The position numbers and the translations under genes are program-made. A DNA stretch of 64,000 bases. Source: UBA4717 sp045531795 (GTDB taxonomy: Bacteria > Bacillota > Clostridia > Oscillospirales > CAG-272). Below the pieces are notes generated by a model. That model was not told the DNA's origin. It did not search any database and saw only the letters and a program-made list of their open reading frames with translations. This document shows, piece after piece, positions 52,707-61,218 of this stretch. How positions within the stretch are numbered: the first letter of the stretch is position 1; each line of letters opens with the position of its first letter. The DNA lies in contig JAZSET010000028.1 in assembly GCA_045531795.1 (NCBI GenBank), positions 1 to 64,000 of the forward strand, given 5' to 3'.

Positions 52707-52741
52707 AGAAAAGAAGAGCATCAGCCGATGCTCTTCTTTCC
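52707..52741 (-). terminator. Terminator of the TIR-NLR/membrane protein operon
   Basis: Minus-strand AAGAAGAGCATC-GGCT-GATGCTCTTCTT then TTCTTAT. Confidence 0.85.
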
Positions 52742-52742
52742 T

Positions 52743-54749
52743 TTATTTTTTAACAACCGAATATTTGTTTTCCTTAAAAAAGTCTGCCATGGTGCGAAGC
52801 AGTAATTCGTCATACTTGTAATAATCAAAGTCCGCGGGAGTATAGGTGCTTTTTCCTGAAATTTCATTTGCTTTACCGGCAAGATATTTTGAAAGCTCAT
52901 CAAGCCCTGCAAAGGTGGTAATGCACGAATGCTTTTTCTGCGCATTGTTTTTTATCACTTTTTTTATTTTGTCACCGTCTTCTTTGACGGTGATTCTCCT
53001 TTTCTTCATCGGAAGATATTCGCAGATCATATGGTATGCATTCCATCTGAAATGTTCCTGGGCAAGCATGGCGTTTCTCTTGTTTCTAAGGAAATAATTG
53101 TTGTATGTATAATTCTTGTCCTCCAGACTTTCACATGTGGCTTTTATGAGAGCTTCCCCGTCTCCTTTTCCGTCTTTCACATAATCAAGTCCAAGCAGGT
53201 TCAGTTTAAAACGAAGATTGCTTGCAAGTGATATATTGCTGTATATATCGAAATAGGAAAGCTTGCTCCAGTTGTCTTCACCTGAATAAAACTTATTGAC
53301 ACTCTTAGCCAGACCGCAAAGCGCCTCATTGACGATGATGTCGTGAGTGAAAAATGATTCCGTATCACCGTAAAAAGTTATACCGTCGCACAGGGGCAGA
53401 GAAGAATCATTATATAAGAATATGCGGAAATTTTCACAATTATCGAGCAGAAGCTTAAATCTGTCAGCAATTTCAATGTTTTTGTAAATGTCTTTTGTGT
53501 CTATCAGAATGTAACTAAAGCTGTTTTCTTTTTTTATTTCTTTGACCATTTCCTTAAGACAGTCAAATTCATAACAGTTTTCATCTACGCACTTTGTGTT
53601 GTAGGGCATATCGGGGAGAGGGAAATATTCGTCTTTGTTTTTTGAAAGGGCATCCAGTGTGTCTACAAGACCGCCGATTTCCCAAATGTTCTCGTTTGCA
53701 TTTTTGTCATAGATGAAATAGTTGACAGGAAATGCCCGGTATTCTCCGTTGTCATACATTGAAAGCTGATTGTTAATTATAAATTTTCTGTAAATCTCAC
53801 GGTTGAGACTGCTTAAGCCAAGCAGAAATACATTCAGGGCAACTCCTTTTTTTACCGAGGTATCTTCCTCGAAAAAGCTTTCAGGCATATCTTTTGTTAT
53901 GGGGTTTTCATCTACAAAGTTACGGGCAATAAGCTCGTCCTGACTAAAGAGAGTAATCCTTTCGCGCACGTTTTCTCCCAGAGAATCAATCTGTCTTTTT
54001 GCCGTAACAATTGCGTTTCCGTCTGACTCTAAATAGAAACAGAAGTTCTTAAAATTCTTATATGTGTCAAAATAAGCTATTATGTCGCGTATTCTGTTGT
54101 AATGGTTACTCCCTTCATTTGGAAAAATGAAATTATATCTTGTTTTTCTGTTAAAGAATTTGCTGTTCAGAAATTCTTTCGTGATTTTTTTGCGCATAAC
54201 CAGAAAGCCATTGTTTACAAGCTCGTTTGCATAATTTTTCTCTGCATTTTCGGGAAGAAGAATGATAGTGCTTTTATAATTTTTTGCATAACTCAGTGAC
54301 GCGGCAGAAGAAGAGACCATAATATCACAACTTCCTTTAACAAGTAAGGAGGCTATTTTAAACACATTTAAAACCCGCCGACCGAAAGTGCTTATTGCCG
54401 CATATGAGGTTGAGACAACAGCGAGCGCAATTCCGAATCCGTATATATAAACATACTGAGGGAATAAAAGGGCATAGTTTTCCACAAGACCGGTGCTCGT
54501 ATCTCCGACAAGAGATTTTAAGGCTGCAGGGAAGCTGTCCGAAAGGTAAAAGAAGAAACTTCTTTTCTCCATAAGTACAAGCTTTTCGTAAAATGCGGGA
54601 AGAGTATAAATTATAAAGTTAAGTACGAAAATCAAGCTTATAAATATAAATGTTTTTAAGGCATTTTTCTTTCTGAAAACAAACAGTATGCCAACAATGG
54701 CAAGTATTATTTCTGCCAAAAGGATACTTTGGTTAATTGATTCCCACAT
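52743..54749 (-). CDS. Membrane protein with RCK-like middle and RyR-like C-terminus, partner of the TIR-NLR
   Basis: 668 residues. Three hydrophobic helices lie near the N-terminus (about 9-27, 32-52, 94-120). After them CDIMVSSSAASLSYAKNYKSTIILLPENAEKNYANELVNNG looks like a Rossmann/TrkA-N (RCK) nucleotide-binding start, and a second alpha/beta region follows (VFLLGLSSLNREIYRKFI). Near the end, LAQEHFRWNAYHMICEYLP (about 562-580), a later KKHSCITTFAGLDEL and YYKYDELL fit the prokaryotic RyR pattern EHxRWxA...K-H...L. The ATG is 2 nt after the TIR-NLR stop, with AGGAGAG inside that gene. I infer a ligand-gated membrane effector; no selectivity filter is visible. Confidence 0.6.
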   Translation of the reverse strand: MWESINQSILLAEIILAIVGILFVFRKKNALKTFIFISLIFVLNFIIYTLPAFYEKLVLMEKRSFFFYLSDSFPAALKSLVGDTSTGLVENYALLFPQYVYIYGFGIALAVVSTSYAAISTFGRRVLNVFKIASLLVKGSCDIMVSSSAASLSYAKNYKSTIILLPENAEKNYANELVNNGFLVMRKKITKEFLNSKFFNRKTRYNFIFPNEGSNHYNRIRDIIAYFDTYKNFKNFCFYLESDGNAIVTAKRQIDSLGENVRERITLFSQDELIARNFVDENPITKDMPESFFEEDTSVKKGVALNVFLLGLSSLNREIYRKFIINNQLSMYDNGEYRAFPVNYFIYDKNANENIWEIGGLVDTLDALSKNKDEYFPLPDMPYNTKCVDENCYEFDCLKEMVKEIKKENSFSYILIDTKDIYKNIEIADRFKLLLDNCENFRIFLYNDSSLPLCDGITFYGDTESFFTHDIIVNEALCGLAKSVNKFYSGEDNWSKLSYFDIYSNISLASNLRFKLNLLGLDYVKDGKGDGEALIKATCESLEDKNYTYNNYFLRNKRNAMLAQEHFRWNAYHMICEYLPMKKRRITVKEDGDKIKKVIKNNAQKKHSCITTFAGLDELSKYLAGKANEISGKSTYTPADFDYYKYDELLLRTMADFFKENKYSVVKK

Positions 54750-54751
54750 TT

Positions 54752-57208
54752 TTATCTCTCCTGTACCAGATTCTCGGTATTTGTGATTTTTTCTTTTATT
54801 TCGGCAATTTGCTTTGCGTCGGGCGAGTAAATGCTTTCTGCGGACTGTTTTGCCGTTTCGTAGGCATCAGCAGCCTCTCTGTATTCATCAAGCGCAAAAC
54901 AGATATCACCCAAAAGCAAGTGGGCAAGATATGTGGTCGGATGTCTCATTCCAACGCACTCGTTGTATCCGTCGGAACTTCTTTGCGCAAAGCTTTTTGC
55001 TTCCTCGTATCTGCCCAGCTTATAAAGCACGGTTGCCTTCAGGCGGTTTGAATAAACAATATCCACATGGCTTTCGTCAAATAAAGTCAAAAGAATCTGA
55101 ATTGCTTTTTCTATGTATTCAAGGCACTCGTCATTATACCTTTCGCCCGCTATGAGAAGTTCAACAAGCTGCAGATACCCGCCTGCAATTTTGCCATAGT
55201 GAAATTCCCCCGGCGAAAAAGATGCTATGGCGTGACTTATAGAGTCCTCAACATAGCTTTTTGCGATCTCAAAGTCTTTTTCTTCTTTCGTGCGGGAATA
55301 CTTTACCATATACTGCTTTGAAAGATTGGTTTTGGTCATAGTATGGCGCGATTTTTCGTCTGACGTTGTAAGTGTAATCTGAGAAAATGCTTTGTCTGCA
55401 ATACTCAGCCAGTGAAGCGACTTTTCGTGTGCATTTTCAAAATGATTATCATAAGAATAAATCCAACCTATTTTGAAAGCGGAGCGCGCAGTCTCAAAAC
55501 TGTTCTCACCCTTTGTTTCCAGGTGAAAATCATAGATTTTTTTCGCCAGCATTTCGGCAAAATCAGCATCAACCGCGAAACTGAAAAGACTCTGGGCATG
55601 ATAATAAAAATCAGCTGTTTTATTTGTAACGGTATCAAATCTTTCAAGGATAGCTCGTGTTATCACAGCGAGCTTGTCTTTTTCACTCTTTTTCATGCCC
55701 CAGGTCTTTTTGTCTTCAATCGTGTCGGTGAAGCGTGCGATAAATTCGCCGCAATTTTCCTCGGTGGCTTTGATTTCGTGCTTAACAACCTCCCTGATAA
55801 TCGGGTGCAGAGCAATGCCTTCCGTGTTTTTGATAATCCAGCTCTTTGTTTCCAGATCTTTGATCAGCTTTGTTGAGTCAAGGTCTGACCAGACTCTGAA
55901 ACTTCTTACATTTACACCTTCAATCGGCATAAACGAAAGATACATCAGGACATTTTTCTCTTCCTCGGAAAGAGAGAAAAGTTTGAACATTTTAAGCAGA
56001 TTCTCATACGCCACCTGCTTTTTCATATTTTCGCCTGCAACTTCTTCGGAAAGAGAAAGTATACCTTCTTTTTTCAGGGACAAAAGCATCTCCTCGGGTG
56101 TCTGACCGCTGTTTTCCATATGCTGAGCCAGAAGTTCAACCGTGTATGTATGACGGTTTACAAGCTCAATAAGCTCTTCAAGATATGGGTCGTCATCTTC
56201 AACATCATATCCGCCATAGTTTTGCATAAAAATCTCTTTTAACTCGGCCATAGACTCTATTGCGTCTATTTTTACTGTGGGGAAAAGGCGGGAGAAGTCG
56301 TTCCTAGTTGTGACGAGAACGTGATAATCTCCGGAAACAAACTCATGAAGATCTTCGTCGCTGATTGTGTCAAAGTTATCAATAACGATAAGAGTACTTC
56401 CGCCGGAAATTTTCTTGATTTTATCAAGCTTTCTTTTGAAAAAATCATCATCGCTCTCTTTAGAGCCGTCACTCATTGTAAAACGAGCCATCTCCGGCTC
56501 AAGAGTAAACGGACTTTCAGATATAATTGTGCTTTTTAAACTGCCGTTATATGTAGCATAGATGATAGTATCATAATCATTTTTATGTCTTTTTGCATAC
56601 TGCTTCGCGATCTGTGTTTTGCCTATACCGCCAATACCGTGTAAAAATTGCACATTTTCGCCATTTTTAAAGTTGTTCTCAATTTCGGCCAAAACATTAT
56701 CTCGTCCCAAAAAGATTTTTTTCGGTGTGATTGACGGGGTTGGTAAGAGTTTGAACTGTCTGAATTTTCCACTCCAGGCACTGTTTTTACCTGCCTTATC
56801 AAGCACTGCGTAAATTTGCCTTGAAAGGTCTTCGATACGATCATCGAGTGTCGGCTTTGTCGCATCTACGCGATGAACGGCCAGAAGGTCGTATTCAAGG
56901 TCGCCTACAAGCTCTGCTTCGTCAATAACAAACGGTATTACGGGTTTGCTGTTATCAAGAGCTACAGCAATTTCCTTGGGAACTTCTCTTGACAAGATTG
57001 AACTTTCACTCTGAATAAAAAGAACAAGCTTTGATGCTTCGATGGCATCAACAATGACCGATTTGTAGTGTTCACTGGCCAAAATTTCACCTGTACATAT
57101 CCAGCAGGGGATATTGTAGCAATTTGAAAGACGATTTACGACATATTCTGCAATTTCCTGATCTTTGAAAGAAAAGCTTACAAAAATATCATGTTGACTT
57201 TGATTCAT
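54752..57208 (-). CDS. TIR-NB-ARC-TPR protein (NLR-like immune receptor)
   Basis: 818 residues. TIR domain at 1-135: HDIFVSFSFKDQEIAEYV, then VPKEIAVALDNSKPVIPFVID, where E79 is in the place of the catalytic Glu of SARM1-type NADases. STAND/NB-ARC ATPase at about 165-480: Walker A GIGGIGKT (191-198), Walker B TLIVIDNFD (272-280), sensor VLVTTRND and a winged-helix region. C-terminal TPR units from about 560 to 818 (YLQLVELLIAGERYNDECLEYIEKAIQI; TYLAHLLLGDICFALDEYREAADAYETAK). GAGGTGAG precedes the ATG. Bacterial TIR-STAND proteins sense phage and deplete NAD+; here the trigger is unknown. Confidence 0.88.
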   Translation of the reverse strand: MNQSQHDIFVSFSFKDQEIAEYVVNRLSNCYNIPCWICTGEILASEHYKSVIVDAIEASKLVLFIQSESSILSREVPKEIAVALDNSKPVIPFVIDEAELVGDLEYDLLAVHRVDATKPTLDDRIEDLSRQIYAVLDKAGKNSAWSGKFRQFKLLPTPSITPKKIFLGRDNVLAEIENNFKNGENVQFLHGIGGIGKTQIAKQYAKRHKNDYDTIIYATYNGSLKSTIISESPFTLEPEMARFTMSDGSKESDDDFFKRKLDKIKKISGGSTLIVIDNFDTISDEDLHEFVSGDYHVLVTTRNDFSRLFPTVKIDAIESMAELKEIFMQNYGGYDVEDDDPYLEELIELVNRHTYTVELLAQHMENSGQTPEEMLLSLKKEGILSLSEEVAGENMKKQVAYENLLKMFKLFSLSEEEKNVLMYLSFMPIEGVNVRSFRVWSDLDSTKLIKDLETKSWIIKNTEGIALHPIIREVVKHEIKATEENCGEFIARFTDTIEDKKTWGMKKSEKDKLAVITRAILERFDTVTNKTADFYYHAQSLFSFAVDADFAEMLAKKIYDFHLETKGENSFETARSAFKIGWIYSYDNHFENAHEKSLHWLSIADKAFSQITLTTSDEKSRHTMTKTNLSKQYMVKYSRTKEEKDFEIAKSYVEDSISHAIASFSPGEFHYGKIAGGYLQLVELLIAGERYNDECLEYIEKAIQILLTLFDESHVDIVYSNRLKATVLYKLGRYEEAKSFAQRSSDGYNECVGMRHPTTYLAHLLLGDICFALDEYREAADAYETAKQSAESIYSPDAKQIAEIKEKITNTENLVQER

Positions 57209-57250
57209 TGTCTCACCTCATTGGCAGGGTTATAGTATTCGAACGCAGAT

Positions 57251-57279
57251 ATTATATCATATTTTTCCAAAAAGCGCAA
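57251..57279 (-). promoter_or_regulatory. Promoter of the TIR-NLR operon
   Basis: Minus-strand TTGCGC (57274-57279), 17 bp, TATAAT (57251-57256). A weak -35 suggests low basal expression. Confidence 0.6.
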
Positions 57280-57301
57280 TAATATCTCAAAAATAGCACT
57301 T

Positions 57302-57393
57302 ATGAGGGGATTTGAAAGGTGCGGTCGCCGGTGTGTAATTTTATTTGGGTGCGGAGAGGGGATTTTTCATTGCCCGGTCGCCGTCGTGTGTCG
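57302..57393. repeat. About 52-bp tandem duplication containing tRNA 3'-end fragments
   Basis: GAGGGGATTT recurs at 57304 and 57356, and CGGTCGCCG at 57322 and 57375, a period of 52-53 bp. Within the second unit, 57344-57365 is a 22-bp exact copy of 57689-57710, the 3' end of tRNA-fMet including CCA. The first unit keeps 13 bp that extend further into the tRNA (57304-57316 equals 57701-57713). Confidence 0.8.
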
Positions 57394-57439
57394 TTTTGTG
57401 TGCCTCGCCGGCTCGGCTTCAAAACTCGCACTTTGGGCG

Positions 57440-57645
57440 ACACCGTTAGAAAAAACAGTCCACCGGACTGTTTTTTTCTGCACTAACCCTCCACCGTCGC
57501 ATAGTCGTCTCGGTCACAAAGCATAGCTTTGCTTCCGATACTCATTGCTTTGGGCGGTTTCGGCTTCGCAAAAAAGACCCACCGGGTCTTTTTTTCTTGC
57601 CTACCCCTGACCTTGGCCGGAGCTCACTCGGTTCAAATCCTTTTT
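57440..57645. repeat. Hairpin-rich mosaic element without a gene
   Basis: Two hairpins share the same design: A6-CAGTCC-ACC-GGACTG-T6 (57450-57476) and A6-GACCC-ACC-GGGTC-T6 (57570-57594). Between them AAAGC-ATA-GCTTT recurs in part. GGTTCAAATCC (57630-57640) is a tRNA T-arm on the plus strand. Two short open frames here are fortuitous. The stretch is richer in G+C than its neighbours. Confidence 0.55.
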
Positions 57646-57653
57646 AACATGCG

Positions 57654-57690
57654 AAAAAACAAAGGACACCTGTTGGTGTCCTTTGTTTTT
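57654..57690 (-). terminator. Terminator of the tRNA-Leu/tRNA-fMet transcript
   Basis: AAAAAACAAAGGACACC and GGTGTCCTTTGTTTTTT pair perfectly around a 4-nt loop, right after the tRNA CCA end on the minus strand. Confidence 0.92.
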
Positions 57691-57769
57691 TGGGTGCGGA
57701 GAGGGGATTTGAACCTCCTGACCTCCGGGTTATGAGCCCGACGAGCTAACCAAGCTGCTCCACTCCGCG
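57691..57769 (-). tRNA. Initiator tRNA-fMet (anticodon CAT)
   Basis: 79 nt with encoded CCA. It has the initiator hallmarks: a C1-A72 mismatch at the acceptor end (CGCGGAG with CTCCGCA) and three G-C pairs closing the anticodon stem (GGG-CTCATAA-CCC). Oddities: the T-stem GGAGG/CCCCT has an A-C mismatch and a G-T pair, the variable loop is 1 nt long for the class, and the discriminator base is C rather than A. Lies 5 bp after tRNA-Leu in one transcript. Confidence 0.92.
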
Positions 57770-57774
57770 ATATA

Positions 57775-57863
57775 TGGTGCCGGAAACCGGGCTCGAACCG
57801 GTACGAGGGGTGAACCTCACGGGATTTTAAGTCCCGGGCGTCTGCCAGTTCCGCCACTCCGGC
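57775..57863 (-). tRNA. tRNA-Leu (anticodon TAA)
   Basis: 89 nt with a long variable arm and encoded CCA. The anticodon loop CTTAAAA reads TAA, for UUA. The acceptor GCCGGAG pairs with TTCCGGC, and the T-arm CCGGTTCGAGCCCGG is regular. Confidence 0.96.
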
Positions 57864-57888
57864 AGGTGCTCTTCTAAAGCGCTTACAT

Positions 57889-57917
57889 ATTATATCACAT
57901 ACTATTTCCTTTGTCAA
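57889..57917 (-). promoter_or_regulatory. tRNA-Leu/tRNA-fMet promoter
   Basis: Minus-strand TTGACA (57912-57917), 17 bp, TATAAT (57889-57894). Confidence 0.9.
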
Positions 57918-57983
57918 GGTTTTTTCAAACTTTTTTATGCGCTCATACTATTATTATTCCGTTTTTACTCTTTTTATGCAAAG

Positions 57984-58010
57984 AAAAAGTCCGCTTTCGC
58001 GGACTTTTTT
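57984..58010 (-). terminator. Terminator of the SLH protein gene
   Basis: AAAAAGTCCGC-TTTC-GCGGACTTTTTT, near-symmetric, so active in both directions. Confidence 0.9.
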
Positions 58011-58025
58011 ATTTTTGTCAGATTA

Positions 58026-60836
58026 TTAAGCATCTGCTTCAACTGTAAACTCTACAGGAACTGACTTATCGTTAAGCTCAAGTGTGAGTTTATAGTCGCC
58101 TGCCTCAAGTGCAGTCTTGGGAGTTACGGTGATTACATTATCAACACGGGCAATTTCATAGCCTGTGATATCTACATTCTCGCCGTCTTTCTTAAGGCTC
58201 TTTGCGCGGATAGCACCGATTCCGTCAAAGCTGAAGTCGCAAGTGATTACTATTGCACCTTCATTGTATTCTGCAGTCATGGGAGCGTCGCCGAGTACAA
58301 TAACCGAGATTACCTTGCCGTCGTCAATGATTACTTCAACATTTGACATATATGCTGTTGAGAGCTTAAGTTCTGTTACATTGAAGTTTTCGTCTATATC
58401 GAATATTGTTACATCTGTATCAAGTGAGTATGTTGTAGTGCCGAGTGTAATTGTAGCACTTGTGTAACCTGTCACGATACCTGATGTGATATCAGCAACT
58501 ACAGATGAGATTGTTCCGTCGTTGTTGAGCTTATAGTTTGTACCTGCTGTAAGTTCAGAGTTTGTTGAGTAGAACTGATCAACCTTACCTGTATCGAGAA
58601 CGAGGGCGGTGTATATTCTGTATACCTTACCGTCAACATATTCGCTACCGATGTTTTCAAGCACCTTAACTGCGTTTACAGAGCTTGTGCTGCCGTCAAA
58701 TGAACCGTTTGAGATGTAAAGGTAACGGAGTGTTTCAACACTACCTACCTCATTGTTGAAGACCGCTGCTACATATGCGTCGTCTGCAACAGTGATGTTT
58801 CCGTCAAATGAGCCGGTCTTCACATTGTAGTTATAATCGCCCTTGCCGTCTGACTCACGAACTATGATTGTTGTATTCTTGTTAGTTACAAAGTCAATTT
58901 CGCCGTCAAAACCGCTGAGAGATGAAACGCTGCTTGCGTCTCCCGCTTCGAGAGTGAACATTGAGTCATTGTTTGTAATTGTTGTGTTATTTGCTTCGTC
59001 AATGATTACTGCGATTTCCTTATGTGTTGAATCGTTCTGAACGAACTGGTCAGAGCCTGTTACGATTGCGCCGTCATCAATCACATAGGGGATAAGTGAG
59101 TAAACCTCGTCATCAGATACAGTGTATCTGTATGCACGGCCTGCAACAACTTCGTCTGTATCAGAGAAGATAGAAACAGTGTCGCCGTCGATGTTTACCT
59201 TAACTGCGTAACCAAATCTGCCGTCTGTAAATACGGGTCTTGCGTCTGTAAGTGTGATAAGGTAATTTGATGCGTTACCCGATTCAACACTTGTATCAAT
59301 TGCGAGGATCATACCGTTTACTGCAACGATTCTGACCTTGTCGCCGACTGCGAGCTGGTCCTTTATAGACTTTGCTGTGATGCCGAGTGCTTCGCAACCG
59401 AGAGTATATGTCTTATCGTTGATTCTTGCTGTGGTGTCTGTAAGCTTTGTTACAGTGTGTGATGATGAAACCTTAATTGTAGAAACGATGTCAAGGCTTT
59501 CGTTTGCCTTGTTGAAGTAGTAGAGAACATAGTCACCGTCTTCTGCCTTTGCAGAGTTGTTGAAACCGCCCTCAAGCTCTTCTTCGGTCATATCGTTTGC
59601 AATGTTGTATTCGCCACGGTCGCTGATTTCAAGCTTGTCAAAGCTGTAGGGCATAAGAATAATTCTGCTTGCTGTTTCATCATTTTTGCTGTCAAAGATT
59701 ACTCTTGCTTCATAGATGCCGAGAGCATTGTGAAGAGCTTCGTTGTCCTTGAGCTGAACTAGCTTATTGCCGCTTGAGAATGAATATACGAGGATTTCGT
59801 TTGCATTTGTTGAAAGCTCATCTGAAAGCTCTTCTACAACCTGGTAGCGTGTGCCGTTAATTTCAACATAATCAAATATTCCGTCATCCTTGTTTTCGTG
59901 AACAACGATGCCGTCATTCATTATTTCTTCACGGCTGATTTCTGTTGCGCCGAGAACCTTGATGTTCTTTGCTGAGTCGATGTTGTAAACAAGACGAACT
60001 CTCTTGCCGAGGTTTGCGTTAGCATCACCCTCAAGACCGAGGTCTGCATACTTTACTGTGATGATCTTTTCGCCGTTGTCCTCGTATGAAAGGCTGACGT
60101 AGTTATCCTTTACAACAACAGAAGCGTCGCCTGTTGAGAAGTCGTTAGTTGCCACGATTGTAGCTTCTGCAAGCTTGTAACCAAATATCTTTTCGATAAT
60201 TGTTGTGCTTTCGTAAAGAGTTACTCCGTTAACAACGGTTTTGGGAACAAGGTATTCTGCAGTAAGTGCATTATAAAGGATTGCTGCAGTTTCGCCACGG
60301 GTAAGTTTTTTCTCGTAGCTTAAATCTTCAAGTTCTGCATCAAGTGCAAGTTTTACTGCTGCATTGATGTATGTCCAGGGATAGCCCTTAACCATACCGT
60401 CTGTTTCGTGTCCGAGAATACGGACAAGCATAGTCATTGCATCACGAAGAGTGATGCCTGCCAGGGGTTCAAAGGTTGTGTCTGAAGTACCGATAATATA
60501 TCCGTTTGAATATGCCCAGGAGATTGCACCCTTGTATGTATCATTTTTAAGGTCAGTAAAGGGGGTGGTGTTAACTGAGCCGGAATTGTCATTTCCAACC
60601 ATAAGTCTGTAAAGTAAAAGCGCCATTTGCTCACGTGTTACATTTTCTTCAGGTGAGTATTCGCTGTCGCTTGTACCTTTTGTTACTCCAATGTCAGAGA
60701 TGATATTGATCTGTTCGGCAAACTTATGATCAGGCCCAACGTCTTCAAAGCTTTTTGCCGATGTGCTGAATGCAAAGGAACTTATTATTGTAATAACAGC
60801 AAGTCCCATTGCAACAATTTTTTTGAAGTTTTTCAT
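58026..60836 (-). CDS. Large surface protein with three S-layer homology domains
   Basis: 936 residues from the ATG at 60836, with GGAGGAAG before it. A signal peptide (KKIVAMGLAVITIISSFAFSTSA) leads into three SLH domains (about 28-90, 91-152, 153-205; FEDVGPDHKFAEQINIISDIGVTKGT, the ITLRDAMTMLVRIL and TRGETAAILYNAL signatures) that bind pyruvylated wall polymer. The rest is Asp/Thr/Ser-rich beta repeat sequence (DKTYTLGCEALG, TVSIFSDTDEVVAG) ending in an Ig-like VPVEFTVEADA. It is likely an abundant surface or S-layer protein; no enzyme motif is visible. Confidence 0.88.
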   Translation of the reverse strand: MKNFKKIVAMGLAVITIISSFAFSTSAKSFEDVGPDHKFAEQINIISDIGVTKGTSDSEYSPEENVTREQMALLLYRLMVGNDNSGSVNTTPFTDLKNDTYKGAISWAYSNGYIIGTSDTTFEPLAGITLRDAMTMLVRILGHETDGMVKGYPWTYINAAVKLALDAELEDLSYEKKLTRGETAAILYNALTAEYLVPKTVVNGVTLYESTTIIEKIFGYKLAEATIVATNDFSTGDASVVVKDNYVSLSYEDNGEKIITVKYADLGLEGDANANLGKRVRLVYNIDSAKNIKVLGATEISREEIMNDGIVVHENKDDGIFDYVEINGTRYQVVEELSDELSTNANEILVYSFSSGNKLVQLKDNEALHNALGIYEARVIFDSKNDETASRIILMPYSFDKLEISDRGEYNIANDMTEEELEGGFNNSAKAEDGDYVLYYFNKANESLDIVSTIKVSSSHTVTKLTDTTARINDKTYTLGCEALGITAKSIKDQLAVGDKVRIVAVNGMILAIDTSVESGNASNYLITLTDARPVFTDGRFGYAVKVNIDGDTVSIFSDTDEVVAGRAYRYTVSDDEVYSLIPYVIDDGAIVTGSDQFVQNDSTHKEIAVIIDEANNTTITNNDSMFTLEAGDASSVSSLSGFDGEIDFVTNKNTTIIVRESDGKGDYNYNVKTGSFDGNITVADDAYVAAVFNNEVGSVETLRYLYISNGSFDGSTSSVNAVKVLENIGSEYVDGKVYRIYTALVLDTGKVDQFYSTNSELTAGTNYKLNNDGTISSVVADITSGIVTGYTSATITLGTTTYSLDTDVTIFDIDENFNVTELKLSTAYMSNVEVIIDDGKVISVIVLGDAPMTAEYNEGAIVITCDFSFDGIGAIRAKSLKKDGENVDITGYEIARVDNVITVTPKTALEAGDYKLTLELNDKSVPVEFTVEADA

Positions 60837-60900
60837 CAAAATCTTCCTCCGTTAATTGTATTTGAGAGGCTACGGTTTCAGGCCTTGCCTCTGCGTAAAT

Positions 60901-60930
60901 ATGATAGCACAGGTCGCTCGGGCTCTTCAA
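60901..60930 (-). promoter_or_regulatory. Possible promoter of the SLH protein gene
   Basis: Minus-strand TTGAAG (60925-60930), 18 bp, TATCAT (60901-60906). The leader contains GAGGC...GCCTC pairing (about 60863-60893). In 60931-61210 I see AT-rich sequence and no other feature. Confidence 0.5.
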
Positions 60931-61218
60931 CGAAAGGCAAATCATTGTTATCGCTTTGTAAAATTCGTTTATTTTTTTGTTATAATATTGTATAATTATG
61001 ACTTTAAAAGCAGAGAAACGGCAAATAAAAAACGCATAAATCATAGTTTGTGTATAGATTTTTAACAACAAATATCATTTAAATAATTACAGTTAAACTA
61101 TCATTTATACTTTTGTGCAAACCCTGACATATTTGCCACCTCACCGGTATTGTACCACCCCCACGCGCGTATATATTATAAGGATAACAAAAAATCTGAA
61201 AAAATTTTAAAAAAGTAC

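Noticed and set aside
57302..57735. Two short plus-strand open frames before the tRNAs
   Set aside because: They run through terminator hairpins and tRNA fragments, with no ribosome site and no recognisable domain.
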